A DNA stretch of 64,000 nt from positions 558,001 through 622,000 of the forward strand of contig JADNYV010000003.1 in assembly GCA_015501055.1 (NCBI GenBank), given 5' to 3'. The DNA is from Mucidula mucida. Lineage: Eukaryota > Basidiomycota > Agaricomycetes > Agaricales > Physalacriaceae. Numbering within the stretch: the stretch's first letter is position 1; every line of letters begins with the position of its first letter. The translations under genes were made by a program, and so were the position numbers. Positions 24,046-36,900 of the stretch are shown piece by piece. The notes beneath the pieces are model-generated. The model was not told the origin of the DNA and ran no database searches. It saw nothing but the letters and a program-made list of their open reading frames with translations.

Positions 24046-25131
24046 AGTGGTGTAGGTGACTGGCTCTTGCAGGAAAGGTCCGTGTGACAGAAATAGTCAA
24101 GCCGTCCCCAGATAGATTGCCGGGCGGCGGAAATACATATTGTGGCCAAATGTATGATCCCTTTTCACCGATTGATGTCGGAGCGCCTGCTCAAAGTCCT
24201 GACCTACACGACGGTGAAGCGGAGAGCCGCTTCACATCTCTCCGACTCCAAGGCATCTTGCTTACGCGCGTTGTCTAGCTCAGTTTTCACACCGACGCAA
24301 CGCCGCTGGGCTTCGCAGGCAGAGTACGATCACCTTTGGTAGCAATGACAATAGAACGCGATTGAAACGCGTGGCGTGACCTCCTGTCTTTTCTCTTAGT
24401 CGCCTTAGCACCGTCGCAGCGCTGCATAGACTTGTCCACTTCCCGACGGTCCCAGTAAATCGGTTGTTGAACACGGATCGAAGATTGAGTACCTTCTCAA
24501 AAAGATCCGGAGGACAGAAGACTTCCGATGTGGAACTAAAGTCCTCAGAAATGATAACCAGTCAAACCACCATGAGGACTTTGCGTAAGGAGAATGGATA
24601 TTGAATCTAGTGACGCTTGAGTAATAATAAGTCAATGTTCACATTGATACGATGTCGACGGCGCAGAATGTTCACAATTGACGGCAGAATAATCAATCAT
24701 TCTTCGATTGATGATCATGTACTTGATATCAGGCAGAGACGAAGCTGACGAAGTCTCTACTTAACACCTCCATGGAGGTCTACGTTATGCGATCCGGTGG
24801 GCGGCGCGCTGGCCGCTGCCTTGCGACATTCAGGATCGATGATATAGACGGCAGCACATTTGGGCTCTGGAACTATCTGGAGTTCGTGTACATGAGGACT
24901 AGGCCAAGTTTCTCTTGTCCCTCGATTGCATACAGTTGCAAATTCTGAACCGCGTTACTGGAGCTGCCAGCAAGTCCGCCGCTTTTGTTGACCATTCATC
25001 ACAAAATGGGTCTAAGTATGTCGAACAGTACATTGATATGGAGTTCAAATGAATAGCGAATCTACGCTGACTAGCTAAGGAGTTGTATAGTATACACGAG
25101 TAGAGTACCAATACCAGTAACAGTCGACCAT
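24046..25131. other. About 1.1 kb non-coding
   Basis: Between the start of the DUF2470 gene and the stop of the CoA ligase. No exon, repeat or RNA gene was recognised on either strand. Confidence 0.45.
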
Positions 25132-27868
25132 TTATGCCTCTGTGGACTTACGATCGCGCAACAACCGTCGGAGCATCTTTCCCGATGCCGTCTTTGGAAT
25201 CTCGTCACAAAACTCAACTCCGCCTCCAAGGTGCTTATAGGTGACCTTGTGTTCCGCGACATGCTGAAATCCCCTCTTCAGTACAGGCTGGAACAGAGCA
25301 AGTAAAAACATACTTGAATGAGCGCGGCCTTTACTTGTGCGAGTTGGCTGTCATCGGATCCAACGCGAACACGTGCTTCCTGAGTGAGAACAACGAACGC
25401 CTTGGGGACCTCCCCGCTGAATTCATCTGGTACCGGAACGACGCAGCAATCCGCAACGTCCGCATGTTTCAACAAGTGGTTCTCAAGTTCATCGGGATTA
25501 ACTCGGAATCCCTTGACCTTCATGAAGTCCTAGTTATTTTTGTGTCAGATGGGGAAATTACTCGTTTTATAACACTTACCTTCAGACGCTGAACGACGAA
25601 CAAGTCATTAGCATCATCTAAATAGACTTCGTCTCCACTGCGTAGCCATCTAAAGACATTTGGTATGAACATACAGATCCGATGAGGGCGGGAGGCTGAC
25701 TGACCCATCAACGAACGTGTCTGACCAGCTGAGAGACCGCGATGTCAATGAAGCGGAGAAACGACGCAAGATAACTACTCACGACTCTAAGTTGTTACGA
25801 TATCCCGTCGCCATAGAGGGAGTTTTGACCCAAAGCTCGCCTTTCTCGCCTCGTTCAGCGAGCGATCCGTCGGCGCGAATAACCTTCCATATGACGCCGG
25901 GAAGTAGTTTACCTACGCTGGCTGAAGCTGCACCAGAGGAGGAGTTACCCGGCGTAGCAACCTGGACGGATAGAGATGGCGCTGTGAGAGCCCCAGCTTC
26001 TGTCATGCCTAATTCGCAACGTAAGAACAAGCAACGCTTTGATTTCGCATATCGCTGCGTACCGTATATTTGTCCAATGACTGATCGAGGAGCGGTTTGT
26101 GCCAGACGCTTAACAAGATCGTTGTTCAACGGAGCACCTGCTACGGAGATTACTCGCACACTCCGCAGTTCTTCGACGTCGACGCCTAGTTTCTGGAAAT
26201 TCGTGTTAAAACAGAAGTCTGCGACAGATATAAATGAGACATACCTTTGTGAAGAGGACAACCATCGGTGGTACCATTCTGAACAGAGTCAATGAGCAAC
26301 TGGGACGGAAGAATGACGAGAAGACAGAGCAATGTCGCTTACAGCAGATGCGTAATCTTGTACTTCTCTATCGTCTTGACACAAGTTCCTAAGCTGAACT
26401 TCGGGGCCACAACAACAGTCATCTGGTCAATGAAGGTCAACGACCGTCGTTTCAATCCGAAAAAAAAATCACCCCCGAAAAGAGAGCATGATGAAGCTGT
26501 CTGTCAGTCAGCTAAGGTACATCGGTGAGCTAGAGTATCTCACATTGATAAGAAGCCCTAGGATGTCTGTGGGAATGAGGCACGTCAATTCAGAACGCTG
26601 CTTCAAGACCTAGCACTCACGAAAAAATGGCAAAACTAGACGATGATATACACGTCAGTGATAGATTACGCATACGCGAATTGACCAAGTTACCTGCGAG
26701 GGAGATGTTTCCAGGTTGATACCGCCTCTGGGCGACGGGTATTGTCTCCTTGCTGGTTCCTGCGTGGTAAACAGCGGCCTGAAGAATGTTTGCGATGAAA
26801 GCGTGATGAGAAACCGAGATGAGTTTCGGTATACCTGAGCGAGGGTTCTAAGAAACAGCTCGATTGATGAGAATTTGGGAGTGCACATACCGGTAGTACC
26901 ACTGGAAGGAAAGAGAATGGCGGTCCTTGTTTTCCCTTCCTCCGGCCCAAGTACTTGCTCACTGAATCCCGATGATGTATCGGAGTTCAAACCAGTGTCT
27001 ACCAGGTCTTGTACAGTCAATGGCGCGTCGTCTTTATTATCGGGATGGGAGCCATTTGACGTTGGGTGCGACGCGTTGAAGAGAATGATGCGATCGGCCT
27101 GAAGCCCACTGGCGGTTGCTGCCTCACGGACTGTCGAGAGTACCTCTGGCTGGACGAAAAAAAGACAGGGTTTCGCTGCTCTAAACTGGAGTTCGAGCTC
27201 TTCCGCTGTAAATGCTGGATTCGTAGTGCTATCGAAACGCTTAGTCGAGACATCCGAGTCCAAGAAGGCACGCTCACAAAACCGCGGCGCCCAAAAGATG
27301 CGACGCCCATACACTAGTTGGATAATCTGAAAGTAAATGCAGGATTTAACAGACATAAAACGGCTAGGAACAAACGCGCTCACCCACGTGATTAACGCTG
27401 ATGACGCAGACTGTACAACTCTTTCAGCATCATAATTCAACCAAAGCAACTGCAAAGGACCTACCAACTGGGTCCTCGTGGTGTTCTAAATGCAGAACAC
27501 GTTAACGGGTCAAAACCAGGAGACTAACTAGCCTTACCTAGACCATATCGCGCGTTGATCACCTTCGCGAGAGCGTGACTTCGATCTTTAAGCTACAGTC
27601 ATATTGAGATAAAGGTCTTTCTCTGCAGACAGATTGGGGCAATGCTTACCTCGTCGCCAGTAAGAGCACGGCCAGATACAGAGTCTATCAGCCAAGGAGC
27701 ATTGGGAAAATGGTCGAGGCGAGCGAAGTGCTTGGAATTGAAGAGGAACTGGGGAACAGTGACGTTTCCGGGGATTTCTAGAGCCGCAACTTCACTGATG
27801 GGTTTCACTGGCCACCCATTCTGAATCTGAGTCGCTGGGGCAAAAGCGCGCGAAGGGAGGATTGTCAT
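25132..27868 (-). CDS. Aryl/4-coumarate-type CoA ligase (cluster)
   Basis: Adenylate-forming enzyme that makes an acyl-CoA through an acyl-AMP. The start MTILPSRAF at 27868 is the only ATG in frame; an upstream GTG was ignored. Seen in order: VCVISVNHVDYPTSVWASHLLGA, FTAEELELQFRAAKPCLFFV, the P-loop AILFPSSGTTG, VSHHAF, VAPKFSLG, the A5 motif GQIYGMTEAG and GELWVKTPSMATGY. The A7 motif is WLRSGDEVY, the hinge is RLKDFMKVKGFRV, and the C-terminal catalytic Lys lies in PKTASGKMLRRLL. About 12 exons join without frame breaks. It is divergent from PAL over 856 bp, so it probably activates cinnamate or benzoate to supply the benzoyl-CoA starter. Substrate cannot be decided from sequence alone. A published strobilurin cluster also has a CoA ligase. 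Confidence 0.87.
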
Positions 27869-28724
27869 GGGGTGCGATGAAAGATGTGGGCAGTTAGACA
27901 CAGTCCTTACACACTTGCTTATTGGAAATAGGTATCAGTTTGCATCAAGTCTCTTCATACTTGCCGACCACGGAGGGGCCGCGGGAGCGTTATCCCCGTA
28001 GCGCATTTTTCACACGTGTGGGCGTACCTGTTACAGACACGGGTTAGGAGGGTGTAAAAGAAGGGCCAAAAAGGTGATTTACGTTATGTCCGTCCATCTC
28101 TAGCTAGTAGATCTCCGGTCACATCACGCTCCGGAGTGGCAGTGGCGGTATTTGTCATTCCAACTTGTAAGATCTGTGGCGTTTACGATCTCTCCATGAG
28201 CAACCCGAGGAACCGAGCGGAAACCTACGGAACCGCGTTGACTTCCCCCACCCCTGAAAACCCCGCGCTCCAGACCGCATTCATAATAGGTACCATTCGC
28301 CAACGGCTGCAGCGCCAGCAAATGGAGCCCGTTTCAAGTGGTAAATTCTGGTGCTTGGGAGTGAGCCAATGTATACATTCACTTCTCATATCATCTTCGA
28401 GCCGCCTTCAGGCCTTCCAAAGTTCCCATTGGTGGACGTCCTGAACACCTCCATGAATACATCCATCAACCTCCAGATCCTTGATAAGATATACAATTAG
28501 TGGTATGTATGTAATAATCAAATGTCGTCATGCGGAAACCCGCGATCCAAGCTACCGTATTATAGCAAAACAATGTAACAGTTTCTAAAACGGCGTCACA
28601 GTGCGAGGCGCCGAATTGTTTTGGGGTTTATAATACATAATGAACATGTTTGAATCGAATCGAGCTCTCCGATTTCCCTATCGTCTCTGTTGCATCTTTA
28701 AACCCACACATCCGAGTCGACATT
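27869..28724. promoter_or_regulatory. Divergent promoter, CoA ligase / PAL
   Basis: 856 bp shared by two starter-unit genes. It contains GGTCACATCAC (28117-28127) overlapping a CTCCGG and followed by the palindrome CTCCGGAG (28129-28136). A TATAATA at about 28629 lies roughly 95 nt before the PAL start. CGG-containing palindromes are typical Zn2Cys6 targets and such a regulator is encoded at 51490-54966; the link is inference. Confidence 0.55.
28117..28127 (+). promoter_or_regulatory. GGTCACATCAC element next to CTCCGGAG palindrome
   Basis: Differs by one base from the two GGTCACGTCAC copies in the FAD monooxygenase/methyltransferase A promoter and shares their neighbouring CTCCGGA. Confidence 0.4.
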
Positions 28725-31348
28725 ATGGCCATCAACGATACGGAGCAGCCTAACGGTCACTCGAAGCTCTTCAACGGCGCCTCTGCTCGCCCCTTCAAGG
28801 CTGTTCACTTGCATTCTGACATGCTCTCTCAGTTCGTCAAGCAGCACCTTGAGCTCGAATCCTACAAGTGGGTTTGTTCAACCTTTATCGCCATATATGG
28901 TAGTTGATTGCCACTTAAGGAATGGTTGCGTGATCGACGTTGACGGGTATTCCTTGTCAATCCCTGCCGTCGCTGCTGCAGCTCGTTACAACGCTCCCGT
29001 GGCCTTGAGGGAGTCATCCAGTATCAAAACCCGCATCGAAAAGTCGCGTGCCGTGATCGTTGACAAGGTTGAAGGGAATAAAAGCATTTATGGCGTCAGC
29101 ACTGGCTTTGGCGGCAGCGGTATGTTGTGTTTTCTCTGGTAGTTCGTTGATACCCGACACTCGCTACAGCGGACACTCGCACGAGCGACACCACCTCTCT
29201 TGGAAACGCCTTACTGCAACACCAACAATCCGGCATTTTACCCTCTACCACCAATGTACTGTCGGTGCTTCCACTTCTTGATCCTTTAGCCTCGACGAGC
29301 ATGCCGGAGTCGTGGGTTCGCGGCGCAATCCTTATCAGGATTAATTCGCTCATTCGTGGCCATTCGGGCGTACGCTGGGAGCTCATTGTCAAGATGGCAG
29401 AACTCTTGCAAGCGAACATTACACCACTCATCCCGCTCCGCGGAAGCATCAGTGCATCCGGAGGTATATCCTTTCGCTCTCAACAGTGACGGGAATCTCA
29501 TTTGGTTTGTATCCGCTTAGACCTTTCGCCTTTATCCTATATCGCAGGGACTCTGATGGGAAACCCGTCCATCAGAGTGTTCGATGGGCCTGCTGCATTC
29601 GGGGCGCGTCAGGTCGTGTCGTCTGTTGAGGCGCTTGCCAAACACAATATTACACCTATCTCTCTCGCCTCGAAAGAGCATCTCGGTATTCTCAACGGCA
29701 CCGCATTTTCTGCCTCTGTAGGCGCACTTGCTCTAAATGACGCCACACACCTCGCAATGTTGGCTCAGGTCTGCACGGCAATGGGAACGGAGGTTCTTCT
29801 CGGTGAGCGCATGAACTACGCGCCATTCATTCACGCTGTGGCGCGTCCTCATCCGGGACAGGTACGTTCTTTCGCCAATACGGTTATGCAAATACTGCCT
29901 CTCTTGCGCGTAGGTAGAGGCTGCGAGGACGATTTGGGACCTCCTCAGTGGAAGCAAGCTGGCTCATGGACAAGAGAAGGATGTGACAATTGAAGAAGAT
30001 CAAGGCGAGCTCCGCCAAGACCGGTACCCTCTGCGTACCGCGCCTCAATTCCTTGGGCCCCAGCTCGAAGACATACTCTCCGCTCTGAACACCGTCACTC
30101 TTGAGTGCAACTCTAGTGCGTACACATTTATATAGTATTCGTACGATAGGATTCTGATATTTCTCGGCAGCAACCGATAACCCGCTCATAGACGGCGATT
30201 CTGGTGAAATACATAACGGGGGTAACTTCCAGGCTATGGCCGTTACAAACGCTATGGAAAAAACGCGTCTCTCCTTACATCATATCGGTAAACTTCTTTT
30301 CGCCCAATGCGCGGAGCTGGTCAACCCTGCGATGAACCGCGGCTTACCCCCCTCCTTGGCCGCAACCGACCCGTCACTCAATTATCAGGAAAGGGTATCG
30401 ACATTGCTGTTGCGGCATATATGGCAGAGCTAGGCTATCTTGCGAACCCTGTTTCCACCCACATCCAGTCCGCCGAATTACACAACCAAGCCGTCAAGTA
30501 TTGTTGATTCCGCTGCCATTGTAGATCACTATGTACTAAAATATTTGCGTCCTACAGCTCTTTGGCGTTGATCTCCGCGCGCGCCACAATCAACTCCCTT
30601 GAGGTCCTCTCGATGCTGACGTCAAGTTACTTGTACATGCTTTGTCAAGGTTTGTTCACTCTTTCTCCCTCCGTCAAGTCATGTCTGATCTCTGGTAATC
30701 ATCTCAGCGTACGACCTCCGCGCCCTCCAGGCTGACTTCCGACGGAATTTTGCGGAAATCGTAGAGGAAGAGCTACGCGCCCATTTCGGTACATGCATCG
30801 GTTCGCCCGATGATTCGGCCCTGCTCAACAAGGTATTGTCGTCAATGTATCGCGTCATCGATCAGACGACGAGTATGGATGCTGTACCGAGGATGGCCAA
30901 AGTTACTGCTGCCTCCACTTCCCACCTGGTCGACTTTTTCACTGGCACACAGACCTCCGACGAAGGGATGTCTGTTACCGCTCTGAGAGCACTGCCAAGG
31001 TTCCGAGAGACTGTGGCGTCGCGCGCGGCTGCAAAGCTTGTGACTCTCCGTGAGGAATATCTATTGGGGGCTCGAGGACCGGCTCCTGCGAGTGCGTGGT
31101 TGGGTAGGACAAGACCAATCTACAACTTTGTTCGGGTGACGCTAGGTATTCGCATGCATGGAACCGAAAACCTGGGTGTGTTTCGGGAGGGATTGGGCGT
31201 TCAGGACGTGACCGTTGGTCAAAATGTGTCGTTAATTCATGAGGTGCGTTGTTTCGCTTGGTTGGGTACATGGCTAACGTGCTTCTTGTGCGTACAGGCT
31301 ATTAGGGATGGAAAGATGCAAGGCATTGTTGCGGAGCTCTTTGCTTGA
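28725..31348 (+). CDS. Phenylalanine ammonia-lyase (cluster)
   Basis: PAL removes ammonia from L-phenylalanine to give trans-cinnamate, the entry to the benzoate starter. The MIO prosthetic group forms from Ala-Ser-Gly, seen at 29454-29462 (SISASG). An intron follows directly, and the protein continues [16 protein letters not shown]. Other family blocks are [87 protein letters not shown] and a C-terminal lid region. The length is about 730 residues, as usual for fungal PAL. At 30388-30389 one G appears missing, since otherwise the strictly conserved [16 protein letters not shown] block is out of frame. Divergent from the CoA ligase and convergent with methyltransferase B. PAL versus histidine or tyrosine lyase activity is assumed from context. 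Confidence 0.9.
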
Positions 31349-31735
31349 TATATCACTGAAGAGGATGTTGCCGATAGACGTCAGGTTAGATGACCGATTG
31401 ATTGTATTAAATAGGTTATTGAGGTTCGCACATAGTTTCACTGTTATTTTTGTACATTAGGCATTTTCATAGAAGATCAAATACTGGTTAGATCGATTAC
31501 ACTACGCATAGTCTAGAGGCAATTCATACTGGTTCCCCCTACGTCCATTGTCGTGATCAACTACAACATTTTGCCAATATTAGGTTAAGTGTTGGCGCCA
31601 ACACGTTCGTACAAGTAGTAGCAAAAACTGAAAACGACCATTGCTCGGGGTTGGAGGGAGCGATGCAGAAGCGAACCATTCATTTAGGACTTTGATCTAC
31701 ATATCTACAAGGACATAGACGCCTTGGACACGATT
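31349..31735. other. Convergent spacer, PAL / methyltransferase B
   Basis: About 390 bp of 3' sequence with AT-rich stretches. No gene seen. Confidence 0.5.
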
Positions 31736-32955
31736 TCAGACGCGCTTCTGCGAGCACGAGAAATACAGGTGGACTGAATACGACCAGTTCTCCGCGTCCC
31801 CGCCCATCTCGTTGAGAAATGACTGCTGCACCTCTCTCGTCAGTCCCCCCTGCGTGACCGTGTCCGGATTCAGTTTTTCTGCGCCGACGGCATTCATGAA
31901 TGCCTGCCTCATCGTGCGGCTTAGAGACGCCAAAGCAGGATCTGTCGCGATGAAACCACAACATCAGCAAAATCCACCATGCTTCAACACAGAAGATACA
32001 TGCCTTTGGGGGTAGGATTTATCGGCAATTCAACCTTTTGGACATTGACTTTGCTCAACGCGGTCGAACTTTCAAGAGATGACAATAAGGTCTTGCCGAA
32101 GTGTGGATCCCCATTGTGCGACTCCATGGATTTAATGAGTCCGGTGAAGCCGCTTCTTACTCCCGGTGCCTTTTCTAAACCTTCGAAGGCGTGGAGGAAG
32201 TCGATGTCATCGACGAGAAGCCAACCGCCGGGAGCAACAAGTTCGATGATGCGGGGAAGAACCGTGTGACCATGGGGAAGCTGAAGAAGTCGAAATTAGT
32301 TGTCAGCTGTATGTGTCGGACAAAGAAATCTGTAAAAAAGACAAACGTGACATAGTACAAAGCGAATATGAACAACGTCAAAGCTTCCTGGTGGAAATGG
32401 GAAGGGCTCCAGCACGTTGAGTTGCTGGAAGCGGATGTTGGAAGGTAACGGCCTAGTGATTCGGTTCATCAGGTCGGTCAGCAGCCTGAGGTGGGGAGCT
32501 ACCTCGCAGGAAGTGGATTCATATCGACGGCGAGAACGTCGGTCTCAGGGTACAGTTTAGCGGCCTGAATGGCCCTGTCAATCAAGGAGTCAATCGCGAT
32601 GCAGGTATATAGAGGCTAAGTCTCACCATGCTCCTGAGCCCGATCTGCAGGCAAAGGTCAACTTCAACGACACGGAGAGAAATCCGGAACAAGCTCATAC
32701 CCGATTTCGAGGATCGTCTTCGGTTGTCCTAAGTCAACGGGTGCTAGCTTCTGGTTGAGATACTTGGCGATCCCATTGTGCTGCGCGTCGAGCCTAGCAG
32801 CGTCGCCTTAGAATGCCTCGATCCTTGAAGCGCGACACAAACATACCTGTCCCATTCAGCATCGGTCGCCTGTACTCGTCAGTCGACGGGAGACACGCTA
32901 TGAATCTTGAACTTACCACTAAAGCGTAGGGGGTTTGCGCGTTGGGAGAAACCAT
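31736..32955 (-). CDS. SAM-dependent methyltransferase B (cluster O-methyltransferase)
   Basis: Paralogue of methyltransferase A. Eight exons from MVSPNAQTPYALV to a stop at 31736. Motif I is ILEIGSGSGAWAIQAA, then VLAVDMNPLPARPLP, FDVVHIRFVLCHLPHG and LVAPGGWLLVDDIDF, ending VQQSFLNEMGG..CSQKRV. All exons keep frame. The seven introns fall at the same places and phases as in methyltransferase A. The last one has a GC donor (GCATGT) instead of GT, at 31942-32003. Divergent from the PKS across 983 bp. One of the pair should methylate the carboxylate and the other the enol oxygen of the strobilurin precursor; I cannot assign which. Confidence 0.86.
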
Positions 32956-33938
32956 GTTGGGCAGGAGGGGGACTGCACGTAGATTGGACCTTGTAGTATT
33001 GGGTGAGCTGGGGTACACATTATGGGCGCTCCGTAGAACATGTGCATCGCCGGTTGGGCTGTGTGACTATGTCACGCCATGAACCACTTGAGCTAACCCT
33101 GAATGCATTGCGTTGACGCATTGCTGACAATAAAGGGGAAGGAAAGTTGAAATGGTGCGTTGAAACTGCGAGCTGATACTGCCGATAATCCATGTGCATG
33201 AGTTACTGGGGCAATGCTGTCCTCGGCCATGGGTAAATTATTTCGACGCGAACTGCAAAATCCGCCGAGATATCCGTGCGGTCTCTCGTGTTGATACGTT
33301 ATATGAGCGAGTCGTTGCGAGAGTACTATCTAATGTCGCTTTACACGACTTTTGAGTAGTTGAACTTGAGTTTCAAGGCATTTCATGTCGACTTTGACTT
33401 GTAAAACATAAGAATCTAGACCGACAGCTGTGACGATCGCCGATTGACCATCCACCGAGATCTCATCTTGGTACAAGTTATCAAAGATCTTGAAGATTGC
33501 GTCCATGGAGGTACCCGGAGGCGTATGGGGCTTGCGGCGACCCCGACGGTGAGTTACTGCGACCGTGACGATCACGTTAATCCGTGATGCCGTCAAAAAA
33601 ACTTCTTTCGCTAAAACAATTTGGGGCATTGCGGCTCCTCGCAGATACTTCGATTGCAGCGCCATACGAGGAGTTTCAATGCATCCAAGGGGAAAAAGTT
33701 GAAACTCTGGGCCTCACCAGGCTTCCTCCGATAGGTCTGGATCTGGATACAATCACGCACGTCCGACGGCGACGGTCACAGAGGTTTCATAAACGTACCC
33801 CCCCGACCATTTTCGTTATTCATATCAAGCAGATAATCGATATCCAATCGCAACGCTTAGTCTGCATAACTTTACGACGTCCGAAGCACCATCGCGCGCC
33901 TTTTAAGGACTCATCTCACAATTAGACGCCGAGAAACC
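32956..33938. promoter_or_regulatory. Divergent promoter, methyltransferase B / PKS
   Basis: 983 bp without supported exons. It contains an inverted repeat GTGAC-TAT-GTCAC (33062-33074), ACCGTGACGATCAC (33562-33575) and GACGGTCAC (33771-33779). The last two resemble the ACCGTGACGGT core upstream of the ABC transporter. Confidence 0.5.
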
Positions 33939-36900
33939 ATGTCGCAACCGTCTCAAAATCCAAAGCCAGTAGCTGTGGTACGCTTTGACGTTCCTCTTCA
34001 TAGTCTGAAGCGTCTGATAAACAAACACAGGTTGGGATCTCTGCAGAGTTTCCATCCGGAACCCTGTCCGAGACCAACTTCGACCACCAATCATTCTTCG
34101 ACTTTTTACTTACAGGACAAGACGCGTCTGAGCGCATTCCAAAGGAGAGATTCAACATCGACGGGTGCGTGTTTGCAACCACCCGTCTCTAATTATGCTG
34201 TTCAACACCGCACGATTCATCAGATGGCAAGGTTCTCATCTTGGCCAAATTTTGCCAGAGGAGGCGTGTTTCCTCAAGAATGTCCACCTGTTTGACCACT
34301 TTGAGTTCGGAATCTCTGCGAAAGATGCCGTCACCATGGGCGTCGGTACGAGGAAGCTTGTCGAACACGCTTTCCTCGCGTTGCTGGATTCAGGGATCAA
34401 CTGTCGTTCACAAAACGTCGCCGCGTACACTTCTGCCGTCGCGTTCGATCTACTAAGCGCGGCTGACGCGGTAAGTATGCCGCTGTATCCCCTGGATGTC
34501 TGCCGATCATGTTCAATAGGATGAATTCGATGTGAGAGATGGGTTCGGCGGCGGTGCCGCTGCGGTAGCAAATCGGATTTCCTATTCGCTAGATTTGCTG
34601 GGACCATCTATGCCTGTCGACACTGCATGTAGCTCCTCGTTGATGGCTCTCCACCTTGGCGTTCAAGCCTTGCGGGCCGGCGAATGCGAGGCTGCAGTGA
34701 TTGGCGGAAGTCAAGTCAATCATAGGTAATCTAATTTTGACACAGTTTGAGCGCAAACTTATCCGTTCTGTGTAGATTTCTAGATTGGATCTTCTACAGT
34801 CAATTGTCCATCTTGTCCCCCGGTGGAAAGTCTATACCCTTCGACGTTTCTGCGGATGGGTGCGTGTCTCGCCTTGTCGCTCTTCCTCAATTCTCATGAA
34901 CATCGACGTTGATAGGTTCGGGCGCGGAGAGGCTGTCGTCGTACTCGTAATCAAGTTACTCGAAGATGCCATTCGGGACGGTGATAAGATCTACGGCACC
35001 GTAAGAACCAGTGCCTCTTTCATCGCGTGCAAAGTATTCATGCTCTGAGACAGGTGTTGAACACGGCCGTGAACTCTACGGGTTCGTCGTTGTAACATCG
35101 ACGCGGGGGCTGTATCTCAATCTCACTTCTATTTGACAGGTTCTGCAGGCCCAGTGAAAACCCCTATTGCCGAGTCTCAAGCTGCAGCGATGCTCACTGC
35201 GTACAAGGGGATCGGACGCTCGCCGACAGAAGTGGATTTTGTCGAGTGTCACGCCACAGGAACATCCGTTGGAGATCCCATAGAGGCCAACTGGGTCGGC
35301 AATCACTTCAAGAGGGATTCCGAGCTGATCATTGGCAGTGTCAAAGGAAACATTGGGTGAGAAATACGTGCCTGGATGAAGAACTATATACTCAATTGCA
35401 TGCCTTTCATAGTCACACGGAGATCACGTCATTCTTGTCGTCGTTCTCCAAGGTCCTCTCCATGTTTGCTACGAATACCATACCACCTCAGGCCAACTAC
35501 AAGACTCCGAATCCAGCCATTCACTGGGAGGAATACAACATGCGTGCTCCCACCCACGTTGAAGAATTCACTACTCGCAATGCATCCGGAAAGAGGCTGG
35601 TCTCGATGTATGTTGGCACCCGTGTGATCGGATTCGGACACATCTAACTCTCTTTTAATTCTAGTTCTGCATCCGGGCTTTTGGGCGCGAACGGCCACGT
35701 GATCGTTGAGAGCCCTCCTACAAAGGTACTTGTTTGGTTCCTCATTCTCGCAAATGGACAAAATCTGACACGTCTCGGAATTAGTCGCGGCAACCTACCG
35801 TCATTCCCAATGGAATGCCAGTATTGCTTGTTGCAGCGGGTCTTTCTCCCCGTAGTGCTACAACCATCGCGACAGATCTATCCAAACTCGCTTCCGAAAT
35901 CCCAGACGAACTTCCTGTCCTTTCCACCATCTATGGCAGACGTGCGAGGCAACTGACTTGGCGCACCGCAGCTGTTAGCTCCTCCGATGGGTCGTTTGTT
36001 TTCCCTGCGCCGCGTTTTGTTGCGCGAACACCGCCCCCACTTGTCTTCGTCTTCTCAGGCCAAGGTCCCCAACATATTGAAAGTAAGTCCCTATCTACTA
36101 GCTGCAACGAAGATATCTGACGTGCTTGGCTCAGTGGGACGCCAACTGTTTAAGATTTATCCTGCGTTTAGGGACAGCATTCTTCGGATGGACAAGGTTC
36201 ACGTTGAGGTCACCGGAGCTTCCATCGTCAAGGATCTTGGCTTCTTTGGAGACGCCAGGCCCAAGGAAGCGCTGCCCGATACCTGGCCGGTCGCCCTGAC
36301 TGTACCTAGCATTGCGATGATCCAAATGGCGCTCGTAGACCTTTTCGCTGCTTTCGGCATTCATCCTAACATGGTCTTTGGGCATTCTGCCGGAGAGGCT
36401 GCGATGTCGTATGCCTCAGGAGCTCTTACCCAGGAGTTGGCTATGGAAATCGCGATCCGTCGCTCACAAGCAATGGCCGTTGTTGAAGGCACTGGCGGGA
36501 TGGCCGCAGTATCCTGTATCCCGTCCGTCGCTCGTGAGATCATACGGGGCGTTTTGCAAGAAGCGGGTCCCGGTGACGTTCTCGAGCTCGGGTGTTACAA
36601 CGCTCCAGAAGCTGTTACCATCTCTGGGACTCATGCTATGCTCGACAAGGCTGTCGCCATCGCCCAAAAGCGCGGCTTCTTCGCTCGTAAAATCAAGGCT
36701 CGCGTTCCAGGACACTGCAGTCTTCTTGAACCGTGTAAAACGCGCTATGTCGAGGAGATGGAGATTGCGTTCTCGCGTCATCCTGGCTCTCATGTCCCCG
36801 TCGTCCCGACCTACTCTACACAGACTGGCGCCCGATGGGAATCGGCCTTTACACCTGAGTACATGTGGAACAATGGTCGTAAGTGACCTTACCCGAACAC

